6,415 nt of DNA from an uncultured Faecalibacterium sp. (GCA_945982465.1 CAMFSB010000097.1:1-6415), one strand, 5' to 3'; shown: positions 1 to 5,877, numbered from the stretch's first letter. Notes: a model not told the origin generated them from the letters alone. Made by a program: numbers and translations.

Positions 1-289
1 CGCCGGCCGGGGCGGCCGGGGGCGCGCAGGGCGGCTCCGCCGGGGGCGCGCAGGGCGGGGCGGCCGTGGGCGCGCAGGTCGGGTCGGCCGTGGGCGCGCA
101 GGTCGGCTTGCAGGTGGGCCGCGGTCTCCCGGTCAGCAGTTCCTGCTGGGCCGGGGCTTCGTTCGGCGCGGCTCCGCCGCCCAGCGCGAATGCGCCGGTG
201 CCCAGGGCGCATACCACGCCCAGCACCACGCACACCGCCGCGGCACGCCGGAACCAGCGCCGCTTTTCAGGGTCTCGCATTTGCTTCAT
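1..289 (-). CDS. Cys/Pro/Thr-rich repeat protein, exported or membrane-anchored (3' part outside window)
   Basis: This gene was read directly on the minus strand from ATG at 287-289; 96 codons lie in the window and the rest is cut off. Residues 1-15 are basic (ending RRWFRR). Residues 16-37 are hydrophobic and Ala/Val/Gly-rich, as in a signal peptide or N-terminal anchor, with AFA at 33-35 as a possible cleavage site. From about residue 60 the protein is a repeat of eight residues, PTCAPTAD / PTCAPTAA / PPCAPPAE / PPCAPPAA, with one Cys per unit. The start is chosen because AGGGGGG sits 7 nt upstream; a second in-frame ATG at 278-280 has no such site. It follows the flippase gene on the same strand after 57 nt. 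I do not recognise the family. An extracellular wall-spanning linker or a Cys-rich surface protein is possible, but no function can be claimed. Confidence 0.7.
   Translation of the reverse strand, partial: MKQMRDPEKRRWFRRAAAVCVVLGVVCALGTGAFALGGGAAPNEAPAQQELLTGRPRPTCKPTCAPTADPTCAPTAAPPCAPPAEPPCAPPAAPAG
11..106 (-). repeat. Four tandem 24-bp units encoding an 8-residue Cys/Pro repeat
   Basis: Units lie at 83-106, 59-82, 35-58 and 11-34 and each encodes [PT]-C-A-P-[PT]-A-x after a leading Pro. The first two units are nearly identical in DNA (TGCGCGCCCACGGCC core). The last two share a Thr-to-Pro drift (ACG/ACC to CCG/CCC). A degenerate half-unit (PTCK) precedes them at about 107-118. The array may continue beyond the window edge. 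Confidence 0.85.
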
Positions 290-295
290 AAAATA

Positions 296-324
296 TCCCC
301 CCTGTTTTCAAGATACAGGGGGGA
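296..324 (-). promoter_or_regulatory. Hairpin enclosing the ribosome site of the Cys/Pro repeat gene
   Basis: CCCCCCTG at 297-304 pairs perfectly with CAGGGGGG at 316-323, with one more T-A pair outside (296/324) and an 11-nt loop. In the minus-strand transcript the 3' arm contains the AGGGGGG Shine-Dalgarno of the gene starting at 289. The structure could therefore lower translation of that gene. It also lies 21-49 nt past the flippase stop and is followed by ATATTTTAT, so a weak terminator is the alternative reading. The pairing is seen; either function is inferred. Confidence 0.55.
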
Positions 325-345
325 GTGCAAAAATGTTTCGGTTTT

Positions 346-1845
346 TTATCGACCTTTTTTCCGCGGCTTCAGCAGGCGGTCGACCCAGGCCGTAAGCTGC
401 CGGCCGCGCCGGCCCAGCAGCCGGGGCAGGATCAGCCGCGCCATCACCCACACGCCGCCAAAGTTGACGGCGATGACCGCGGCCGTCAACAGGCCGGTCC
501 ACAGCCCGTACAGCGGCACGTCGGCCAGCAGCACCAGCGCTTCGGCCAGCAGCAGCCCCAGATTGAGCGCCATGCGCCCGGGCTTGAAATCCACCACCAG
601 CAGGCCGCGGGTGTTGACGGCCCGCAGCACAAACACCAGCAGCAAACTCAAAAATGAAGCTGCTGCGGCGCCCTCCGGCCCCCACCACACAATGAACGCA
701 TAGTTCATGACGCAGTTGGCCGCCGCGCCGGCCATCATGGTGTACATGCTGTTGGTGGAGCGCTTATACACCACATAAATGCTGTTGAAAAACTGGTTGA
801 AGCAGGTAAAAATGGCCGCCATGGTCAAAAACGGCACAAAGCGCCAGGCTTCGTAGTAGCTGTCTTTCATGATATGCAGCGCCGGGCGGCTCAGCCAGAT
901 GATGCCCGCCGCGCTGCAGAACAGCACGCTGGAATAGCTGCGGAACACCTCGCTGAAAAAGCTCTCGCGCTCGCTTTCCTCGGTCACGGCCGAAAGCTGC
1001 CACGCATCGTAAAAGATCAGCCCCAGCGTGTTGAGGATCGTGGGCAGAAAATACCCCGTGGAAAGCAGGGCGCTCCAGGCGTCGCCGGTGCGCCCGCCCA
1101 CGCCCTCGCACAGATACTTGACGAAAAACAGATCGGAGGCGTTGATGATCCAAAAGCTGATCTGCGCCGGGATCATGGGCAGCGAAAAGCGCAGCATCTC
1201 GCGCCACAGCCGGCCGTTCAGGTGTTGGAAGTCGAGATACTTCCACAGATCGGCCGTGAAAAACAAAAACAGGCTGCTGAGAGCATCGCCGCAGATGATG
1301 GCCAGCAGGTAGCCCTCGGCCCCCATGTGGAACCACAGCAGAAAGATCACATACCCCATCAGCGTGAGGAAGGTGCACAAAATGCCGTCCACCGCCACCA
1401 GGCGGTTGAGCTGGCGGCTGCGCACAAACTGGGTGCACAGCGTGCGCAGGCAGCTGGTGAGCACATAGATATACAAAAAGACCGCGTAGTCCGAAACGGT
1501 GGGCACCAGCCGCACCACCGGCCAGCACACCAGCAGCACGGCGTACCCCAGCAGAATGGTCAGCAGGCCGTTGGTGAACACCTGCTTTTTGCTGTTGCCC
1601 CGGTCCAGTCCGAAGCGGATGATGGCGTTGGACATGCCCAGCGAAACAAACGGGATAAGCAGGTTGGCGCACTGGCTGAGCAGCTTGGAAATGCCCAGGT
1701 CCTCCATTTCCGCCATGGCGTAGGTGAGGAACGGATGCACCAGCAGCGAAAGCAGCTTGGATGAAAAGCTGGAGATGGTAAACAGCACCGCGTTGCTGGC
1801 CAGCTTTTTGTATTTACTGCCCGATGCTTTATCCTGCTGCGGCAT
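346..1845 (-). CDS. Polysaccharide flippase, Wzx-like, MOP superfamily
   Basis: This is a 499-residue integral membrane protein, close to the usual length of Wzx/MurJ-type exporters. About 14 hydrophobic segments can be seen, for example near residues 16-40, 55-75, 90-112, 120-135, 153-172, 178-198, 220-242, 262-280, 303-320, 336-358, 370-388, 395-410, 425-441 and 448-472. The stretch at about 220-242 (FSLPMIPAQISFWIINASDL) is a hallmark of Wzx-type flippases, where a Pro-rich helix precedes a conserved SD. The N-terminus (KYKKLASN) and the C-terminus (GRRGR, KPRKKGR) are basic, fitting the positive-inside rule. Family members move undecaprenyl-linked glycans across the cytoplasmic membrane; the glycan here cannot be predicted because no glycosyltransferase lies in the window. 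The start is fixed by AAAGGAGGTG at 1851-1860, just upstream of ATG 1845, with a promoter at 1941-1969. It is likely expressed alone or with the repeat-protein gene downstream. Confidence 0.88.
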   Translation of the reverse strand: MPQQDKASGSKYKKLASNAVLFTISSFSSKLLSLLVHPFLTYAMAEMEDLGISKLLSQCANLLIPFVSLGMSNAIIRFGLDRGNSKKQVFTNGLLTILLGYAVLLVCWPVVRLVPTVSDYAVFLYIYVLTSCLRTLCTQFVRSRQLNRLVAVDGILCTFLTLMGYVIFLLWFHMGAEGYLLAIICGDALSSLFLFFTADLWKYLDFQHLNGRLWREMLRFSLPMIPAQISFWIINASDLFFVKYLCEGVGGRTGDAWSALLSTGYFLPTILNTLGLIFYDAWQLSAVTEESERESFFSEVFRSYSSVLFCSAAGIIWLSRPALHIMKDSYYEAWRFVPFLTMAAIFTCFNQFFNSIYVVYKRSTNSMYTMMAGAAANCVMNYAFIVWWGPEGAAAASFLSLLLVFVLRAVNTRGLLVVDFKPGRMALNLGLLLAEALVLLADVPLYGLWTGLLTAAVIAVNFGGVWVMARLILPRLLGRRGRQLTAWVDRLLKPRKKGR

Positions 1846-1891
1846 GCCCGCACCTCCTTTGCCTGCTTGTTCCGGCCGCCGTGTCCCTTGC

Positions 1892-1910
1892 CCGCCGGCC
1901 GCGCCGGCGG
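1892..1910 (-). other. GC-rich inverted repeat in the flippase leader
   Basis: CCGCCGG (1892-1898) and CCGGCGG (1904-1910) form a 7-bp GC-only stem with a 5-nt loop in the predicted 5' leader of the flippase mRNA, between the promoter and the ribosome site. It has no U-tract, so it is not a terminator. It may only be a product of the high GC content, or it may shape the leader. Confidence 0.4.
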
Positions 1911-1940
1911 CCCTGATTACAGGATGGCCGCTCTGGTGAC

Positions 1941-1969
1941 ATTATAGCGCCGCAAATCGGTTTTGTCAC
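1941..1969 (-). promoter_or_regulatory. Sigma-A promoter of the flippase gene
   Basis: On the minus strand, GTGACA (1964-1969, 5/6 to TTGACA) and TATAAT (1941-1946, 6/6) are separated by exactly 17 nt. The predicted start of transcription is near 1934, giving a leader of about 90 nt before ATG 1845. It shows that the flippase has its own promoter and does not depend on the metallopeptidase gene upstream. Confidence 0.8.
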
Positions 1970-2015
1970 TTTTTTCGGCGCATTTCACGGCTTTTTTACG
2001 GTTTTGCACAGCCGC

Positions 2016-2567
2016 CTACGGCCGCAGCAGGCGGCGGCGGGCCTTCCAGTCCGGCAGGATGCGCTCCACCTCGGCCCAGAACGCCGGGCTGTGGTTCGGC
2101 ACCCGGAAATGGCAGTATTCGTGCACCACCACATAGATCTGCGCGGCGGGCGGCTGGCTGTACAGCTCCAGCGCCAGCGTGATCTGCCTTTTGGCCGGGC
2201 TGCACACGCCCCAGCGGCTTTTCATGCTGCGCACTTGCAGCGCCGGGCGCTGCCCGCCCAGCTCCTCGGCGAACAGCGGGTACACCAGCTCGCTCATTCT
2301 GGTAAACTCCGCCAGCGCGGCGGCCCGGTCGGGCACCGGGCGGGCGGCGGCCGCGTCGGCCCGCGCCCGTGCCTTGGCCTGGGCGGTTCGGATCCATTCC
2401 GCCCGCGACGCCACAAAGGCGTCCACCTGGGCGGCCGGCATGCGCAGCGGCGCTGAAACCGCCGCCGTGCCGTCGGCGCGCACCCGCAGGTTGATGTTTT
2501 TGACCTTTTTGCGCACAAATTCGTATTCCACGCCGCCCGCCGTGCGCCGCTGCGCCGTCTGCTCCAT
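2016..2567 (-). CDS. YgjP-like (DUF45) zinc metallopeptidase
   Basis: The protein has 183 residues when started at ATG 2567. GGGGAGGGG lies 6 nt upstream of this codon, whereas an ATG 30 nt further upstream has no ribosome site. The family signature is complete: a central SMKSRWGVCSPAKRQITL block (114-131), then VVVHEYCH with the zinc motif HExxH at 149-153, and NHSPAFW with the third metal ligand His159. These are the hallmarks of the YgjP/WLM-like M48-related clan (PF01863, formerly DUF45), small cytoplasmic zinc proteins whose substrate is generally unknown. An N-terminal beta-rich part (about 12-55) precedes an Ala/Arg-rich helical linker (about 56-90). There is no signal peptide or membrane segment. 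It is divergent from the reductase operon with a 275-bp shared intergenic region and shows no evident functional link to it. Confidence 0.9.
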   Translation of the reverse strand: MEQTAQRRTAGGVEYEFVRKKVKNINLRVRADGTAAVSAPLRMPAAQVDAFVASRAEWIRTAQAKARARADAAAARPVPDRAAALAEFTRMSELVYPLFAEELGGQRPALQVRSMKSRWGVCSPAKRQITLALELYSQPPAAQIYVVVHEYCHFRVPNHSPAFWAEVERILPDWKARRRLLRP

Positions 2568-2611
2568 GCTGTACCCCTCCCCGCCCCGGCAATGCAAACC
2601 GCTTTATAGTG

Positions 2612-2640
2612 CCTATATCCTACCACAAAGTTTGTGCAAA
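2612..2640 (-). promoter_or_regulatory. Weak candidate promoter of the metallopeptidase gene
   Basis: TTTGCA (2635-2640) and TATAGG (2612-2617) on the minus strand are 17 nt apart, each matching 4 of 6 consensus bases. The site lies about 45 nt upstream of the start codon. The position is right but the match is weak; TATAAA at about 2602-2607 is an alternative -10 with no good -35. Confidence 0.35.
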
Positions 2641-2688
2641 TTGCGAGGCCTGCCAAAAATTCGCCGCAAAACCCTGCTGTTTTTTTCA

Positions 2689-2718
2689 TTGACAGAACAC
2701 TGCATCTAGTGTCATAAT
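2689..2718 (+). promoter_or_regulatory. Promoter of the class III reductase operon
   Basis: TTGACA (2689-2694, 6/6) and CATAAT (2713-2718, 5/6) are separated by 18 nt. Transcription should start near 2725, leaving a leader of about 118 nt before the nrdD start codon. The NrdR-box palindrome at 2697-2712 fills the spacer, so repressor binding would block RNA polymerase. Confidence 0.75.
2697..2712 (+). promoter_or_regulatory. NrdR box (operator)
   Basis: ACACTGCATCTAGTGT is a 16-bp inverted repeat with perfect 5-bp arms and matches the known NrdR box ACACTATATATAGTGT at 13 of 16 bases. NrdR is the ATP-cone repressor of ribonucleotide reductase genes in most bacteria, and its boxes typically sit at or near nrd promoters. 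Location inside the promoter spacer of an nrdD operon makes the call strong. Confidence 0.85.
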
Positions 2719-2725
2719 AATTGGT

Positions 2726-2768
2726 AGCTGCTACATCCTGTGGATTCAGGCGCCGCAGCTTTTTTCTT
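2726..2768 (+). terminator. Terminator-like hairpin in the nrdD leader (possible attenuator)
   Basis: AGCTGC (2726-2731) pairs with GCAGCT (2755-2760), and inside it CCTG (2737-2740) pairs with CAGG (2747-2750). A T6 tract (2760-2765) followed by CTT comes directly after. The hairpin would begin almost at the first transcribed base and stands about 75 nt before nrdD. No plus-strand gene lies upstream for it to terminate, so it would act on the nrd transcript itself. A second stem, GCGGAA (2777-2782)/TTCCGC (2803-2808), follows. Function is inferred. Confidence 0.45.
2728..2743 (+). promoter_or_regulatory. Possible degenerate second NrdR box
   Basis: NrdR usually binds two boxes about 31-32 bp apart, one often degenerate. 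Exactly 31 bp downstream of the clear box is CTGCTACATCCTGTGG, which keeps 8 of 16 consensus bases, including CTA, AT and GTG. The match alone is weak; the spacing is the argument. The same bases also form part of the leader hairpin. Confidence 0.4.
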
Positions 2769-2842
2769 GCCCGACTGCGGAAAACACCCTTGAAAGGCGC
2801 GATTCCGCTTGAATTTTCCCACCTGCAAAGGAGCTTTCCGCC

Positions 2843-5082
2843 ATGATCCGCAGCATTGTCAAGCGCGACGGCCGCACCGTCCTCTACGAACAGGAAAAGA
2901 TCGCCCTGGCCATTGGCAAGGCGCTGCACGCCGCCGGCGAGGACAGTGCCGACGAGGCCGGCCGCATTGCCGACCGGGTGCGCCAGACCGCCGAGCGCGA
3001 GCTGGGCGGCGACACTCCCACCGTGGAGCAGCTGCAGGACATTGTGGAGCGTATGCTGATGGCCACCGGCCACGACGAGGCCGCCAAAAAATACATCCTG
3101 TACCGGGCCGACCGCACCCGCATCCGCGAGGCGCACACCAGCTTAATGAAATCCATCGACGAGATCGTCAACGCCGACGCCCGTCTGTGCGATTCCAAGC
3201 GCGACAACGCCAATGTGGACGGCAATACCAGCATGGGCTCCATGCTGCAGATGGGCACCAGCGCGGCCAAGGCCTACAACGCTGCCTGGCTGCTGACCCC
3301 CGAGCAGGCCAAAGCCCATCGGGATGGCGACATCCACATCCACGACTTTGACTTTTACGCCCTGACCGAGACCTGCTGTCAGATCGATCTGCTGCGGTTG
3401 TTCCACGGGGGCTTTTCCACCGGGCACGCCTACCTGCGCGAGCCGCAGAGCATCGGCGCGTATGCCTCGCTGGCCGTGGTGGCCATTCAGGCCAACCAGA
3501 ACGACCAGCACGGCGGGCAGGGCATCCCCAATTTTGATTACGCCATGGCCGAGGGCGTGGCCAAAAGCTACGCGTCGGTGTACCGCCGGTGCCTGGCGCA
3601 AGCGCGCCCCCCCCCCCCGACCCGCCCGCCGCGGACTCCGCCGCGGCGGTGGCCGGCGCGCTGGCGCAAAGCGCCGCGCTGGCCGCCAATGCCGCCCTGC
3701 GGCTGGTGGCCCGGGTGCGCCGCCGCACCGACCAGCAGGTGGAGACCGAGACCGATCAGGCCATGGAGGGGCTGATCCACGCGCTGAACGCCACCCAGAG
3801 CCGCGCCGGCGCGCAGACGCCGTTTTCCAGCATCAACTACGGCACCGACACCAGCCCCGAGGGGCGGCTGGTCATCCGCTGCACGCTCAAGGCGCTGGAC
3901 GCGGGCCTGGGCCAGGGCGAAACCGCCATTTTCCCCATTCACATCTTTAAAGTAAAAGAGGGCGTGAACTACGACCCCGGCGACCCCAGTTACGACCTGT
4001 TCCAGTATAGCTGCGCGGTCAGCGCGCGGCGGCTGTTCCCCAACTATGTATTTCTGGACGCGCCGTTCAACCTGCAGTATTATAAGCCCGGCCACCCCGA
4101 GACCGAGGTAGCCACCATGGGCTGCCGCACCCGCGTGATGGGCAATGTGTACGACCCCGACCGGGAGATCGCCTACAGCCGGGGCAACCTGAGCTTTACC
4201 ACCATCAACCTGCCGCGCATCGCGCTGGAGGCCTGCCGCCGCCCCGACGGCACGCTGGAGCCGGGCCGCGGCGATGAGCAAAAATTTTACGCCCGGCTGG
4301 ACGAGCTGCTGGACCTGTGCGCCCGCCAGCTGATGGACCGCTACCATTTGCAGGCGGCCAAGCATGTATACAACTACCCGTTTTTGATGGGGCAGGGCGT
4401 CTGGCTGGACAGCGACCGCCTTGGCCCGGACGACACGGTGGGCGAGGTGCTCCGGCACGGCAGCCTGTCCATCGGCTTTATCGGCCTGGCCGAAGCGCTC
4501 ACGGCCCTGTACGGCCGCCACCACGGCGAGGACGAAGCGGTCTGGCGCAAAGGCTATGCCATCATCCGCCACATGCGGGATTACACCGACCGGATGGCCC
4601 AGCGCACCGGCATGAACTACGGCGTGCTGGGCACCCCCGCCGAGGGGCTGAGCGGCCGGTTCACCCGCATGGACCAGGCGCGCTACGGCGCGGTGCCCGG
4701 CGTGACCGACCGGGAATACTACACCAACAGCTTCCACATCCCGGTGTGGTACCCGGTGCGCGCGTTTGAAAAGATCCGGCTGGAGGCGCCGTTCCATGAG
4801 CTGTGCAACGCCGGCCATATCACCTATGTGGAGCTGGACGGCGATACCGCCAAAAACGTCGAAGCCTTTGAAAGCGTGGTGCGCTGCATGCACGACGCGG
4901 GCGTGGGCTACGGCAGCGTGAACCACCCGGTTGACCGCGACCCGGTGTGCGGCTATGTGGGCGTGATCGGGGATGTGTGCCCCCGGTGCGGCCGCCGCAG
5001 CGGCGAGGCCATCCCGCCGGAAAAGCTGGCCGAACTGAAAAAGCGCTACCCGCAGATCAGCGTGTTCTGCGGCTGTAAATAA
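2843..5082 (+). CDS. nrdD: Anaerobic ribonucleoside-triphosphate reductase catalytic subunit (class III), frameshifted in this sequence and lacking the glycyl-radical segment
   Basis: It reduces ribonucleotides to deoxyribonucleotides without oxygen. SD AAAGGAG (2827-2833) fixes the start. Residues 1-90 are an ATP-cone (VKRDGRTVLYEQEKIALAI), the allosteric nucleotide site. The barrel follows: DGDIHIHDFDF (161-171), TCCQIDL (177-183, matching the conserved N-terminal active-site Cys), HGGQGIPNFDYAMAEG (223-238), SRAGAQTPFSSINYGTD (320-336), MGCRTRV (Cys428, probably the thiyl-radical Cys) and HPVDRDPVCGY...CPRCG, the zinc region (about 695-717). A C12 run at 3607-3618 breaks the frame: residues 1-255 are in one frame, which alone would stop at 3775, and the rest continues in the -1 frame. 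With C13 the protein is 746 residues. The end, VFCGCK, comes where other NrdDs continue into the RxxGY glycyl loop; here that loop is the next gene. Numbering uses the C13 reading. Confidence 0.93.
3607..3618 (+). repeat. Homopolymer C12 tract at the nrdD frameshift
   Basis: Twelve consecutive C lie at the exact point where the nrdD frame changes. Twelve C put the downstream part out of frame; 13 or 10 restore it. The tract falls in an Ala/Pro-rich stretch (residues about 253-290) that joins two well-conserved parts of the enzyme and looks like a tolerant surface insertion. A base-calling or assembly loss of one C in GC-rich DNA is the simplest reading. Slipped-strand variation, or slippage by polymerase or ribosome on the C run, would give the same picture. 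Confidence 0.85.
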
Positions 5083-5096
5083 AGGAGGAAACTGCA

Positions 5097-5246
5097 ATGT
5101 CTGTAAACGATCAGGGCGTGCCCGCCGTGGGCCAGAACGTAGGATTTGAGCGCATCCGCCGCATCACCGGGTATCTGGTGGGCACGATGGATCAATGGAA
5201 CGACGCCAAGCGCGCGGAAGAGCGCGACCGCGTCAAGCACCTGTAA
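5097..5246 (+). CDS. Free-standing glycyl-radical subunit of the class III ribonucleotide reductase
   Basis: This 49-residue gene was read directly from ATG 5097-5099 to TAA 5244-5246. Residues 17-49 (FERIRRITGYLVGTMDQWND, then a charged helix ending RDRVKHL) match the extreme C-terminus of ordinary NrdD, where the Gly of RxxGYL is converted to a stable glycyl radical by NrdG. Gly25 is that residue here. The preceding catalytic gene lacks this segment, so the small protein must supply the radical in trans, much as the YfiD/GrcA protein does for pyruvate formate-lyase. AAAGGAGGAA (5081-5090) lies 8 nt (from GGAGG) before the ATG, a full ribosome site arguing against a broken gene. It begins 14 nt after the nrdD stop and ends 4 nt before nrdG. 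The residues before 17 (MSVNDQGVPAVGQNVG) look like a flexible tail. The family match is from memory of NrdD C-termini. Confidence 0.88.
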   Translation: MSVNDQGVPAVGQNVGFERIRRITGYLVGTMDQWNDAKRAEERDRVKHL

Positions 5247-5250
5247 GGCC

Positions 5251-5781
5251 GTGCTGTATCTGGCGGGCCTTGCCGAAAACAGCATCGTGGATGGGCCGGG
5301 CCTGCGCTTTACCCTTTTTGCGCAGGGCTGCCCGCACCGCTGCCCCGGCTGCCAGAACCCCGAGACCTGGCCCTTTGCGGGCGGGCAGGCCGCCGCGCCC
5401 GAGCAGCTTGTGGAGCGGATCGCCCAGGACCCGCTGGTGCGCGGGGTGACTTTTTCGGGCGGGGAGCCGTTTGCCCAGGCAGGGGAGTTTGCCCGGCTGG
5501 GCAGGCTGCTGCGCGCCCGCGGGTACGAGGTGGCGTGCTACACCGGGTATACATTTGAGCAATTATTCCAAAATGGAAACGCTGACCAGCAGGCGCTGCT
5601 GCACAACCTGGACGTTTTGGTGGATGGCCCCTTTGTGCAGCGCGAACAAAGCCTGGAGCTGGCGTTCCGCGGCAGCCGCAACCAGCGCATTCTGGACGTG
5701 CCCGCCAGCCTGGCGGCGGGCAGAGCCGTGTGGGTGCGCGCGCGCCGCTGGGTGCTGGACGAGCAGCCGCCCGAGGCATAA
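5251..5781 (+). CDS. nrdG: Anaerobic ribonucleotide reductase activating protein (radical SAM)
   Basis: The 176-residue enzyme uses a [4Fe-4S] cluster and S-adenosylmethionine to form the glycyl radical on NrdD, here on the preceding small protein. ENSIVDGPGLRFTLFAQGCP (residues 9-28) leads into the cluster motif CPHRCPGC (CxxxCxxC, about 27-34). VTFSGGEPF is the SAM-binding GGE motif, CYTGYTFEQL follows, and VDGPFVQREQSLELAFRGSR with NQRILDV is the typical NrdG C-terminal signature. The start is GTG at 5251: it aligns with the usual NrdG N-terminus and lies 4 nt after the stop of the small gene. An upstream ATG at 5146 would add 35 unrelated residues and overlap that gene. TAAGG lies too close to GTG to be a good ribosome site, so translation is probably coupled to the glycyl-radical gene. 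Confidence 0.95.
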   Translation: MLYLAGLAENSIVDGPGLRFTLFAQGCPHRCPGCQNPETWPFAGGQAAAPEQLVERIAQDPLVRGVTFSGGEPFAQAGEFARLGRLLRARGYEVACYTGYTFEQLFQNGNADQQALLHNLDVLVDGPFVQREQSLELAFRGSRNQRILDVPASLAAGRAVWVRARRWVLDEQPPEA

Positions 5782-5788
5782 GCCTCCA

Positions 5789-5807
5789 GGGCAAAAGCCG
5801 ATTGCCC
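5789..5807 (+). other. Small hairpin between the nrdG stop and the terminator
   Basis: GGGCAA (5789-5794) and TTGCCC (5802-5807) form a 6-bp stem with a 7-nt loop directly after the nrdG stop codon. It has no T-tract (it is followed by ATAAAACACC), so it could protect the 3' end of the message rather than terminate it. Confidence 0.4.
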
Positions 5808-5816
5808 ATAAAACAC

Positions 5817-5864
5817 CAAAACCTCCCTGGGATTGCACTGCAATCTCCGGGAGGTTTTGTTTGT
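5817..5864 (+). terminator. Strong intrinsic terminator of the nrd operon
   Basis: CAAAACCTCCC (5817-5827) pairs perfectly with GGGAGGTTTTG (5849-5859), and inside it GATTGCA (5831-5837) pairs with TGCAATC (5839-5845) around a single C, giving a long two-part stem. The U-rich 3' side (TTTTGTTTGT) ends transcription of nrdD-nrdG. The complementary AAAA at the 5' base gives a T-tract on the other strand, so it could work in both directions. Confidence 0.92.
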
Positions 5865-5877
5865 ATGTGCCTGACCC

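Noticed and set aside
1..120. CRISPR-like array from the 24-bp periodic repeats
   Set aside because: The units are directly tandem with no spacers and stay in frame with an exported protein.
764..1672. A 302-residue open frame on the minus strand within the flippase
   Set aside because: It is in another frame of the same strand. The flippase frame has the promoter, the ribosome site and membrane segments.
874..1764. A 296-residue open frame on the plus strand
   Set aside because: It is antisense to the flippase. Its Gln/His/Ala-rich composition reflects the complement of membrane-protein codons, and it has no ribosome site.
1969..2015. Terminator after the metallopeptidase gene
   Set aside because: On the minus strand only a weak CGGCT/AGCCG pairing with a long loop is seen, with no proper T-tract after it.
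2719..2842. Riboswitch in the nrdD leader
   Set aside because: The leader is too short for a cobalamin riboswitch and shows no B12-box sequence. Only hairpins can be supported.
3568..5097. A 509-residue open frame on the minus strand
   Set aside because: It runs antisense to nrdD, whose protein matches a known family throughout. The antisense protein is low-complexity His/Ala/Val-rich, as expected of a shadow frame in GC-rich DNA.
5146..5250. Upstream ATG start for nrdG
   Set aside because: It would add 35 residues with no NrdG similarity and overlap the glycyl-radical gene. GTG 5251 aligns with the family N-terminus.
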